In this document: piece by piece, positions 1-5,270 of the stretch
How the letters are laid out: every line of letters starts with the position of its first letter
Numbering within the stretch: position 1 is the stretch's first letter
NCBI GenBank assembly: GCA_964550655.1
Contig: CAZKAQ010000199.1
Location: 1 to 5,270, forward strand
DNA: 5,270 nt
Direction: 5' to 3'
Source: GCA-1730015 sp964550655
GTDB taxonomy: Bacteria; Pseudomonadota; Gammaproteobacteria; Granulosicoccales; Granulosicoccaceae
Position numbers and translations under genes: made by a program
Notes under the pieces: generated by a model
Databases searched by the model: none
Told to the model about the DNA's origin: nothing
The model's input: the letters and a program-made list of their open reading frames with translations, nothing else

Positions 1-93
1 GGGCGACCTGTTTAGCGCTATTGACTCTGGGCGCCGAATCCTCGTGAATAATGCAATAGATATACGGGCAGATACTCCGGGCCAGAAATTCGG
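1..93 (-). other. Region downstream of the mreB-like gene; expected mreC position, no start codon found
   Basis: In gammaproteobacteria mreB is normally followed by mreC on the same strand. Reading the minus strand from the mreB-like stop to the window edge, I find no ATG or GTG. The one TTG (bases 54-56) opens only 12 codons before a TAG. The frame continuing directly after the mreB-like TAA stays open for all 31 codons to the edge, and another frame is also open near the edge. A GAGG on the minus strand lies near bases 40-43, but no standard start codon follows it at a normal distance. A downstream gene either starts beyond the window or uses a rare start. No terminator hairpin is visible here. 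Confidence 0.35.
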
Positions 94-1146
94 TTACTCC
101 ACGAGATCCGCTTTCAGCGCGTCGATCTGTGCTTCTGTTATTGTTGATGCAGCACCGCGTACGTTGCTGTTAAGCGGGCGCCTTACCACTTCAACCGGCA
201 GGTTGGTAGCTGACATGACTAACTGGTCCATCCTCGGTAGTAGCGCACCACCACCACAGATCTGGATGCCTGTTTCATAGGCCGCATCTTTTAGAGATTT
301 ATCGATATCGTCGAACACAGATTTGATGGAATCTGCCAGTGTTTCCAGTGTCGGAGTTAATATCTGGTTGATGGTTTCAGAGCCGACACGGAATGGTTTG
401 GTGGTATTGGTTTTCACTGACAGACAATTTACCTGGCAGGATTTACGAGTACATCGAACCATCGATTGTGGTGTGGCGGCTGCAACACAATGTTTTATCT
501 CTCTGGCATCGTCATCTGATACCTGGACGCTGAAACGCTCCAGTAGCCCGGTTGCGATTGCAGCATCGAGTGCATCACCCCCGACTGGCAGGCTCTGGAA
601 GTGCACGACATCACCTTTGTCTATCGCAAACATGCGCGATTCTGTGGCACCGAAATCGATCATGATGCAGGGTTTTGACTGATTGAGTCCGGTTGCATAG
701 AAAGCGGCGAGTGCAGCATCCAGTACTCTGACCTTTCTGGCACCGGACTGTTTGCACACTGCCTGTAACTCGGCACTGGCTTTTGCGCTGCAGTCGTGTG
801 GCTGCATGAGTAATATTTCAGCGTATTTGCCGGTCAATCCGGATTGTCGCGCGTAGGTCAGAAAATAGCTCAGCATTTTGGCGCTCAGGCCGAGCTCGTT
901 GTGACGGTCTGATTGAACTGGCTGAATGGACCGCAAGCCGTCTATGCCTGAAGAAATCAGCTCGTCAGCCCGATCTCCGAAGCTGTCGATGGCTTTTGAT
1001 CCACCGATCGGGTGATCCATGTCCAGGGCAGCAATTGAAGGCTGATCGAGCAGCAGGCCTTCGGTGGCCGAGCAAAATCGTGTGTGAAACGCACCGGGAT
1101 CAATTGCAAACTGGTGCACGGCGTTGGTTTTCTTCCGGCTGAACAT
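94..1146 (-). CDS. Diverged MreB/actin-family protein (MreB-like), full length
   Basis: This 350-residue protein matches the MreB family in length (about 345) and in the order of its motifs. MreB forms ATP-dependent filaments under the inner membrane that guide lateral cell-wall synthesis with MreC, MreD and RodZ. The phosphate-1 loop is at residues 16-22 (DPGAFHT; usual DLGTANT). An SGAR segment at 134-137 and a VGGDALDAAI segment at 188-197 match MreB well. The phosphate-2 loop is at 164-171 (DFGATESR; usual DIGGGTTE), and the adenosine loop CGGGALL is intact at 297-303. Several positions important for ATP hydrolysis differ: the Glu of the usual IRE segment aligns with Ala129, and the Thr-Thr of phosphate 2 aligns with Glu169-Ser170. 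Nine cysteines are present. Its place opposite gatCAB is the standard mreB locus, so it may be a fast-evolving ortholog or a paralog. The ATG at 1144-1146 has only a weak GGA upstream. PilM/FtsA-type actin homologs are less likely, given the motif spacing and context. Confidence 0.85.
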   Translation of the reverse strand: MFSRKKTNAVHQFAIDPGAFHTRFCSATEGLLLDQPSIAALDMDHPIGGSKAIDSFGDRADELISSGIDGLRSIQPVQSDRHNELGLSAKMLSYFLTYARQSGLTGKYAEILLMQPHDCSAKASAELQAVCKQSGARKVRVLDAALAAFYATGLNQSKPCIMIDFGATESRMFAIDKGDVVHFQSLPVGGDALDAAIATGLLERFSVQVSDDDAREIKHCVAAATPQSMVRCTRKSCQVNCLSVKTNTTKPFRVGSETINQILTPTLETLADSIKSVFDDIDKSLKDAAYETGIQICGGGALLPRMDQLVMSATNLPVEVVRRPLNSNVRGAASTITEAQIDALKADLVE

Positions 1147-1178
1147 TTGATGTGGTCCATTTGTTCGCTGAGCTTTTG

Positions 1179-1184
1179 AGTATA
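1179..1184 (-). promoter_or_regulatory. Candidate -10 element of the mreB-like gene promoter
   Basis: The minus strand reads TATACT here, a five-of-six match to the sigma-70 -10 consensus, about 32 bases upstream of the mreB-like ATG. No good -35 hexamer lies 16-18 bases further upstream, so the call rests on the -10 and its position. Confidence 0.35.
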
Positions 1185-1218
1185 GAAGCGGTTGACAAAT
1201 TCGCCAGTCAGAAAAAAC

Positions 1219-1230
1219 CCGTGGTCACGG
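1219..1230. repeat. Short palindrome CCGTG-GT-CACGG in the divergent promoter region
   Basis: Two perfect 5-base inverted arms are separated by GT. The palindrome lies between the candidate promoters of gatC and the mreB-like gene, with a run of A on its left side. It could be an operator for a dimeric regulator. On the minus strand it is followed by a T run and resembles a weak terminator, but the loop would be very small and no minus-strand gene upstream needs one. It could also be chance. Confidence 0.3.
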
Positions 1231-1246
1231 TCAGTAAGGTGTGCGC

Positions 1247-1260
1247 TAATATGCTAAATT
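1247..1260 (+). promoter_or_regulatory. Candidate -10 region of the gatCAB promoter
   Basis: The AT-rich stretch holds TAATAT (1247-1252) and an extended -10-like TGCTAAATT (1252-1260). Each hexamer matches the sigma-70 -10 consensus at four of six positions. No clear -35 is found at the right distance. A start of transcription just after this site would leave a leader of about 20 bases before the gatC ATG and would exclude the upstream in-frame TTG at 1262 as the translation start. Confidence 0.3.
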
Positions 1261-1285
1261 ATTGGTTTTTTACGGAACAGTTCAT

Positions 1286-1591
1286 ATGACAGAAGAAGCG
1301 GATAAACTGGTCAGTATTGAGGTGGTAGAGCAGATCGCGCATCTTGCTCGAATACAAATTGACTCAGAAGCAGCCTCGGCATACGCGGCCGAGATGTCGG
1401 GTGTACTCGGACTTGCAGCGCAAATGGATCAGGTCGATACCAGTGCCGTTGAACCGATGGCTCATCCGACGCACGCGGTACAACGCCTGCGCGAAGATGT
1501 TGTTGCAGAAACTGACCGCCGTGAAGCGTTCCAGAAAATTGCCCCATCTACAGAGAATGGTTACTACCTTGTACCGCCGGTGATCGACTGA
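1286..1591 (+). CDS. gatC: GatC, aspartyl/glutamyl-tRNA amidotransferase subunit C
   Basis: GatC is the small structural subunit of the cytoplasmic GatCAB complex; in known structures it wraps around the GatA-GatB interface and stabilises it. The 101-residue product matches the family (about 95-100). It has the N-terminal helix segment VEQIAHLARI at residues 14-23, the linker VDTSAVEPMAHP at 50-61, LRED at 68-71, an AP at 86-87 and the C-terminal YLVPPVI at 94-100. The ATG at 1286 is chosen over the in-frame TTG at 1262 because conserved sequence begins soon after it and a GGA lies 9 bases upstream (1274-1276). It is the first gene of the gatCAB operon, divergent from the mreB-like gene and 50 bases before gatA. 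Confidence 0.96.
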   Translation: MTEEADKLVSIEVVEQIAHLARIQIDSEAASAYAAEMSGVLGLAAQMDQVDTSAVEPMAHPTHAVQRLREDVVAETDRREAFQKIAPSTENGYYLVPPVID

Positions 1592-1641
1592 TCTGATATA
1601 CGGCGTGTGTCCATTCTTAAATCCTCCACCTGAAAAAGATA

Positions 1642-3090
1642 ATGCATACACTTACTTTGGCTGCAATGCGACAGTCGCTGGAAAGCGGCGAGTTTTCGAG
1701 TGTCGAGCTGTGTCAGCACCTGATCGATAGAATTAAAAATCAAAATGCAACACTGAACGCTTTTATCAGTATCACCGAAGAGCAGGCATTGGCTGATGCC
1801 AAAACTGCTGACGAAAAAAGAGCATCAGGCGATATTGCCGGTGCCTTGCACGGTCTGCCAATTGCCCACAAGGATATATTTTGTACTGACGGGGTTCGAA
1901 CCACCTGCGGCTCCCGTATGCTGGAAGAGTTTGTGCCACCTTACAATGCAACAGTGGTTGAGAATCTCAAAGCATCCGGCGCTATCTGTCTTGGCAAGAC
2001 CAACATGGATGAATTTGCCATGGGTTCGTCCAACGAGAATAGTTACTTTGGTGCAGTGCGTAACCCGTGGAAACCCGATCACGTACCGGGTGGGTCGTCA
2101 GGTGGCAGTGCAGCAGCAGTGGGTGGCAGACTAGTACCAGCCTGTACGGGTACTGATACCGGTGGTTCTATCAGACAGCCGGCCGCTTTTTGTGGTATCA
2201 CCGGACTGAAGCCAACCTATGGACGAGTATCGAGATACGGCATGATTGCATTCGCCTCAAGTCTTGATCAGGGTGGGCCAATGGCGGCAACAGCTGAGGA
2301 CTGTGCGTTGTTGTTAAATGAAATGGCAGGCTTTGATGAGCGTGACTCTACCAGTATCGACAGAGGCAAAGATGACTACCTTTCATCTTTGGGCAATTCG
2401 ATTGAAGGCGTAAAGATAGGCCTGCCAAAGCAATACTTTGAGTCAGGGCTGGATGCATCAATAGCGGCTACTTTGCAGCAGTCAATAGGCGAGCTTGAAA
2501 AACTCGGTGCGACGTTTACAGACATTGATCTGACAAACCAGCACTTGTCTGTTCCTGCTTACTATATAGTTGCACCTGCGGAGTGTTCTTCAAATCTGGC
2601 GCGCTTTGACGGTGTCAGATACGGCCATCGATGCGAAGATCCGAAAGACCTCGAAGACTTATACAAGCGTTCACGTGCTGAAGGTTTTGGTCGAGAGGTA
2701 ACTCACCGCGTACTCATCGGAACCTATGTACTGTCTGCCGGCTACTACGATGCGTACTACCTAAAAGCCCAGAAGATCCGTAGCCTGATCAGTCAGGATT
2801 TCAGTCAGGCATTTGAGAGTGTCGACTTCATACTTGGCCCGACCACACCAACGCCTGCGTTTAAATTAGGTGAGAAGACTGGTGATCCTGTAGAGATGTA
2901 TTTGAATGATATCTACACCATACCCGCTAACCTTGCGGGCCTGCCGGGTATATCTGTGCCATGTGGTGAAGTGGGTGGTTTGCCGGTTGGAATGCAACTG
3001 GTGGGTAACTACTTTGACGAAGCACGACTACTCAACATTGCACATCAGTATCAGACGGTGACCGACTGGCATACCCGGGTTCCCGGTTAA
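1642..3090 (+). CDS. gatA: GatA, glutaminyl/asparaginyl-tRNA amidotransferase subunit A
   Basis: GatA is the glutaminase subunit of GatCAB. It releases ammonia from glutamine (or asparagine) and passes it through a channel to GatB for tRNA-dependent transamidation. At 482 residues it has the normal length (about 485) and belongs to the amidase-signature family. The Ser-cisSer-Lys triad is complete: Lys77 in GLPIAHKD, Ser152 in the GGSSGGS loop and Ser176 in TDTGGSIRQP. The substrate-pocket region is well conserved (PAECSSNLARFDGVRYGHR at 312-330, then TYVLSAGYYDAYY at 361-373). Arg356 and Asp423 appear to align with the glutamine-binding Arg and Asp known from the Staphylococcus enzyme. The start ATG follows a weak purine stretch (GAAAAAGA), with no strong Shine-Dalgarno. 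The gene has no frameshift or missing motif. An imperfect 18-bp tandem duplication covers its last codons and stop. Confidence 0.97.
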   Translation: MHTLTLAAMRQSLESGEFSSVELCQHLIDRIKNQNATLNAFISITEEQALADAKTADEKRASGDIAGALHGLPIAHKDIFCTDGVRTTCGSRMLEEFVPPYNATVVENLKASGAICLGKTNMDEFAMGSSNENSYFGAVRNPWKPDHVPGGSSGGSAAAVGGRLVPACTGTDTGGSIRQPAAFCGITGLKPTYGRVSRYGMIAFASSLDQGGPMAATAEDCALLLNEMAGFDERDSTSIDRGKDDYLSSLGNSIEGVKIGLPKQYFESGLDASIAATLQQSIGELEKLGATFTDIDLTNQHLSVPAYYIVAPAECSSNLARFDGVRYGHRCEDPKDLEDLYKRSRAEGFGREVTHRVLIGTYVLSAGYYDAYYLKAQKIRSLISQDFSQAFESVDFILGPTTPTPAFKLGEKTGDPVEMYLNDIYTIPANLAGLPGISVPCGEVGGLPVGMQLVGNYFDEARLLNIAHQYQTVTDWHTRVPG

Positions 3091-3118
3091 CTGCCAGTGG
3101 CCGGTTAGCAGCCAATGG
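3083..3118. repeat. Imperfect 18-bp tandem duplication across the gatA stop codon
   Basis: Unit 1 (3083-3100) is CCGGTTAACTGCCAGTGG and unit 2 (3101-3118) is CCGGTTAGCAGCCAATGG. The two abut exactly and agree at 15 of 18 positions. Because the unit is a multiple of three, the second copy carries GGT-TAG in the gatA frame, giving a second stop codon 18 bases after the TAA. The first copy covers the end of gatA, so a local duplication in the spacer is the simplest origin. Confidence 0.6.
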
Positions 3119-3168
3119 ATAGAAATATGGTTAAAGTCAAAAGAAAGAATAGATCGCGGAGATCATGA
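3115..3168 (+). CDS. Possible 17-codon basic leader ORF overlapping the gatB start
   Basis: An ATG at 3115 opens a frame encoding MDRNMVKVKRKNRSRRS, with eight Lys/Arg in 17 residues, and ends in a TGA at 3166-3168. That stop overlaps both candidate gatB ATGs (ATGATG at 3165-3170), the usual geometry for translational coupling. A shorter start at 3127 has a weak GGA seven bases upstream. The high Lys/Arg content follows from the purine-rich spacer, and no recognisable protein is encoded. It may be only a by-product of the gatB ribosome-binding region. Confidence is low. Confidence 0.15.
   Translation: MDRNMVKVKRKNRSRRS
3158..3161 (+). promoter_or_regulatory. gatB ribosome binding site (GGAG), decides between two ATGs
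   Basis: GGAG ends 3 bases before the ATG at 3165 and 6 bases before the ATG at 3168. The wider spacing is more normal, and a start at 3168 gives the usual GatB N-terminus MQWETVIGLEIH. The second ATG is therefore preferred. Confidence 0.6.
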
Positions 3169-4604
3169 TGCAGTGGGAAACAGTCATCGGGCTTGAGATT
3201 CATGCGCAGCTTGCAACACAAAGCAAAATTTTTTCCGCCAGCTCAACGCAATACGGTGCTGAGCCAAATACTCAGGCCAATGCAGTTGATCTTGGTATGC
3301 CCGGTGTATTGCCGGTGCTTAATCGCGAAGCGGTGCGTATGGCGGTTAAATTTGCCTTGGCGACGAATGCAGAGATAGGCAAGCGTAATGTTTTCGCTCG
3401 TAAAAACTATTTTTATCCTGACCTGCCGAAGGGATATCAGATATCGCAGATGAGTCTGCCTATTGTCGGCAATGGTGAGGTATCCATTGAGCTTGATGAC
3501 GGTAGTGTTAAGCAAGTGGGATTGACCCGGGCGCATCTTGAAGAAGATGCCGGTAAGTCTGTGCATGAGAATTTTCACGATGCAACAGGTGTGGATCTTA
3601 ATCGTGCCGGCACGCCTTTACTGGAAATTGTTTCAGAGCCCGATATGCGTAGTGCTAAAGAAGCAGTGGCTTATGCGAAGAAGATACACTCCATTGTGCG
3701 TTACATTGAAATCTGTGATGGCAATATGCAGGAGGGTTCATTCCGTTGTGATGCCAACGTGTCAATCAGACCGGCAGGTGTTGATAAACTTGGTACACGA
3801 TCTGAAATTAAAAACGTTAACTCGTTTCGTTTTCTTGAAAAGGCGATTAACTTCGAAGTTGAACGTCAGATAGACATACTGGAGGCAGGCGGTAGTGTGG
3901 TTCAGGAAACTCGTCTCTATGATGCAGAAAAAGATGAAACCCGCTCTATGCGCAGTAAAGAGGAGGCCAACGACTATCGTTATTTCCCTGACCCCGATCT
4001 GCTGCCAGTGCAGGTGGAGGATGAACTGATAGAGTCAATCCGCAGTTCACTGCCTGAACTGCCCGATGCCAGGCGTGCACGTTTTATCTCGGACCTTGAG
4101 TTGTCTGAGTATGATGCTGGCATTATGACCTCTGATCGTTATACCGCAGACTATTTTGAGACAGTACTTCAAAAAAGTGGTGCCAGCTCGAAGCTTGCCT
4201 GCAGCTGGATCAGTGGCGAGCTTTTCTCAAGACTGAATAAAGATGGCTTGGAGTTGAGTGAATCACCGGTCAATGCTGATCGTTTCGGTCAGTTGGTTGC
4301 TCGTCTGCATGACAACACAGTGTCCGGCAAAATTGCCAAGGAAGTGCTGGATAAAATGTGGTCTTGTGAAGATACCGCAGATCAGATTATTGAAAATGAA
4401 GGGCTCAAGCAGATCTCTGACAGCTCGGAGATCGAACAAATGGTCGACGATGTCATAGCAGCGAACCCGGATCAGGTTGCAGAGTTCAGATCCGGTAAGG
4501 ATAAACTGCTCGGTTATTTTGTCGGCCAGGTGATGAAGGCATCGCGTGGAAAAGCCAACCCCGGTGAGTTGAACAAGCTGCTACAGGAAAAACTCAAAGC
4601 CTGA
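3168..4604 (+). CDS. gatB: GatB, aspartyl/glutamyl-tRNA amidotransferase subunit B
   Basis: GatB binds the misacylated tRNA, phosphorylates the Glu or Asp side chain with ATP, and lets ammonia from GatA replace the phosphate. The 478-residue product (from the second of two adjacent ATGs) has normal length. Numbered from that Met, the N-terminal GLEIHAQL at 8-15 holds the Glu10/His12 pair expected to bind metal, FARKNYFYPDLPKGYQ spans 76-91, AHLEEDAGK at 122-130 holds the acidic metal ligands, and DLNRAGTPLLEIVSEPD spans 143-159. KNVNSFRFLEKAI (215-227) and SMRSKEEANDYRYFPDPDLL (260-279) complete the kinase core. The helical tail, ending in a YqeY-like part with GYFVGQVMKASRGKANP at 449-465, contacts the tRNA. 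There is no CxxC zinc site in the N-terminal part, as in many GatB proteins. It lies 77 bases after gatA in the same operon. Confidence 0.97.
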   Translation: MQWETVIGLEIHAQLATQSKIFSASSTQYGAEPNTQANAVDLGMPGVLPVLNREAVRMAVKFALATNAEIGKRNVFARKNYFYPDLPKGYQISQMSLPIVGNGEVSIELDDGSVKQVGLTRAHLEEDAGKSVHENFHDATGVDLNRAGTPLLEIVSEPDMRSAKEAVAYAKKIHSIVRYIEICDGNMQEGSFRCDANVSIRPAGVDKLGTRSEIKNVNSFRFLEKAINFEVERQIDILEAGGSVVQETRLYDAEKDETRSMRSKEEANDYRYFPDPDLLPVQVEDELIESIRSSLPELPDARRARFISDLELSEYDAGIMTSDRYTADYFETVLQKSGASSKLACSWISGELFSRLNKDGLELSESPVNADRFGQLVARLHDNTVSGKIAKEVLDKMWSCEDTADQIIENEGLKQISDSSEIEQMVDDVIAANPDQVAEFRSGKDKLLGYFVGQVMKASRGKANPGELNKLLQEKLKA

Positions 4605-4626
4605 GGTGCCGGGCAAAAGCACCGGC
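4605..4626 (+). terminator. Weak hairpin after gatB, possible terminator or attenuating structure
   Basis: Directly after the gatB TGA two stems can form and exclude each other: GGTGC (4605-4609) with GCACC (4619-4623), or GCCGG (4608-4612) with CCGGC (4622-4626). Each has five pairs and a nine-base loop. No U run follows, so this is not a classical Rho-independent terminator, and read-through into the next gene is possible. Confidence 0.25.
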
Positions 4627-4661
4627 TGTAATGTTGCTGGCCGATGAAACTGATAAATTTT

Positions 4662-4670
4662 TGATACACT
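4662..4670 (+). promoter_or_regulatory. Candidate extended -10 promoter for the outer-membrane protein gene
   Basis: TGATACACT fits an extended -10 element (TG, one base, then TACACT). No good -35 is seen 17 bases upstream. Transcription would begin near 4677, downstream of the ATG at 4631 and upstream of the GTG at 4700, which supports the shorter protein start. Confidence 0.3.
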
Positions 4671-4699
4671 GGCTTCGACCCATAAAGAACAAATGTACT

Positions 4700-5242
4700 G
4701 TGTTCATAAGAAATATAATAATGTGCACTCTGCTGATGCTGCCAGTTGGCGTCTCGGCGCAGCTTTCGCAATCAAATATCTATCTATCGGCTTTTATTGA
4801 TCGCCAGGCTCTCGGGGAAACCGACAGTGCCGGCGAATTCAATCCGATTCTTGCCTCGGCAGTGGTCGGCTACTGGGTGCGTCAGGGAATCGGCCTGGAA
4901 CTCGAAGCCGGTGTTGGTGTCAGTGATGATGCAGTGGGTGATCTCGATCTCGATTCCAGTTCAGCTGTCGCCTTGAGCCTGCGGCTTGAGTCTCAGCCGA
5001 GAGGACCGATCGCGGCCTACGCATTGCTTGGCTATGTACGTAGTTCTTTCGACCTGTCTAATAGTGGATTTGATACTACGATTACTTTGCCGGGCGGGCG
5101 AATTGGGCTTGGGTTGACCTGGCTGGTAAATACGCAGTTACGTGTTGATGCTGGATTTGCCCATCATGACTATGACGGGGATACACGTATCAACAGCTTT
5201 AGAATTGGATTACGTTATGATGTTGATTCACGTATTTTTTAG
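4700..5242 (+). CDS. Small outer-membrane beta-barrel protein with signal peptide
   Basis: I do not recognise a named gene, but the product looks like a small 8-stranded barrel of the general OmpA/OmpX-like porin superfamily. From the GTG at 4700 it has 180 residues: a short n-region with Arg4, a hydrophobic core and a signal peptidase I site VSA|Q at 20-21, leaving about 160 mature residues. Alternating polar/hydrophobic segments suggest strands, for example SNIYLSAFID, GIGLELEAGVGV, AVALSLRLES, IAAYALLGYV, GRIGLGLTWL, LRVDAGFAHHDY and NSFRIGLRYDV. The chain ends in Phe180, the C-terminal signature read by the BAM insertion machinery. Asp/Ser-rich loops (76-88) separate the strands. An in-frame ATG at 4631 would add 23 residues, but it lacks a Shine-Dalgarno and would give an unusually long charged n-region. 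The ribosome site for GTG is also weak (AAAGA at 4684-4688). The gene sits 95 bases after gatB with no functional link to it. Confidence 0.75.
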   Translation: MFIRNIIMCTLLMLPVGVSAQLSQSNIYLSAFIDRQALGETDSAGEFNPILASAVVGYWVRQGIGLELEAGVGVSDDAVGDLDLDSSSAVALSLRLESQPRGPIAAYALLGYVRSSFDLSNSGFDTTITLPGGRIGLGLTWLVNTQLRVDAGFAHHDYDGDTRINSFRIGLRYDVDSRIF

Positions 5243-5270
5243 CTCAGTACTAGGAGTCTGCGCGGCAGAA

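Noticed and set aside
44..682. Two plus-strand open frames (44-280 and 323-682) opposite the mreB-like gene
   Set aside because: Both lie antisense within a well-supported MreB-family coding region and show no recognisable motif.
957..1160. A 67-codon minus-strand frame starting 14 bases upstream of the mreB-like ATG
   Set aside because: It overlaps the mreB-like N-terminus in another frame and has no family motif. The actin-family frame is clearly the coding one.
1192..1197. A perfect TTGACA -35 hexamer on the plus strand
   Set aside because: No acceptable -10 lies 16-18 bases downstream, so a promoter built on it is not supported.
1624..1628. CCTCC upstream of gatA, identical to the anti-Shine-Dalgarno core
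   Set aside because: Five bases is too short to be meaningful, and no strong GGAGG partner is near the gatA start.
4714..4719. TATAAT on the plus strand within the signal-peptide region of the outer-membrane protein
   Set aside because: It lies inside the coding sequence after the preferred start, with no -35 at a normal distance.
4940..4957. Six-base near-repeat GATCTC-GATCTC-GATTCC in the outer-membrane protein gene
   Set aside because: It encodes an Asp-Leu-Asp-Leu-Asp-Ser loop in frame, is very short, and gives no sign of phase variation because the unit keeps the frame.

Overview
The window looks like a stretch of gammaproteobacterial chromosome. The main reason is gene order: a gatC-gatA-gatB operon facing away from an mreB-type gene across a short divergent promoter region. 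Pseudomonas and related gammaproteobacteria carry this arrangement. Base composition is roughly balanced by eye, and no tRNA, rRNA, insertion sequence, integrase or CRISPR array is visible. The genus cannot be named from the sequence alone.

Layout. Bases 1-93 follow the mreB-like gene on the minus strand, where mreC would be expected, but no clear start codon is present before the window edge. Bases 94-1146 (minus) encode a full-length but strongly diverged MreB/actin-family protein. Bases 1147-1285 are the divergent intergenic region, with candidate promoters facing both ways and a short palindrome between them. gatC (1286-1591), gatA (1642-3090) and gatB (3168-4604) follow on the plus strand with gaps of 50 and 77 bases, consistent with one operon. 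The gatA-gatB gap holds an 18-bp imperfect tandem duplication and a tiny basic ORF that overlaps the gatB start. After gatB come a weak hairpin and then a gene (4700-5242, plus) for a small secreted outer-membrane beta-barrel protein with a signal peptide and a C-terminal Phe.

Function. GatC, GatA and GatB form the GatCAB amidotransferase, which converts misacylated Glu-tRNA(Gln) and/or Asp-tRNA(Asn) into Gln-tRNA(Gln) and Asn-tRNA(Asn). GatA keeps its Lys-Ser-Ser catalytic triad and GatB its kinase core and tail domain, so the enzyme should be active. The actin-like gene is the real oddity. It sits at the standard mreB locus and keeps the overall MreB fold signature, but several nucleotide-binding and hydrolysis positions are replaced. 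It may be a cell-shape factor with altered or lost ATPase activity. I see no convincing undescribed multi-gene system; the diverged MreB is the best lead.
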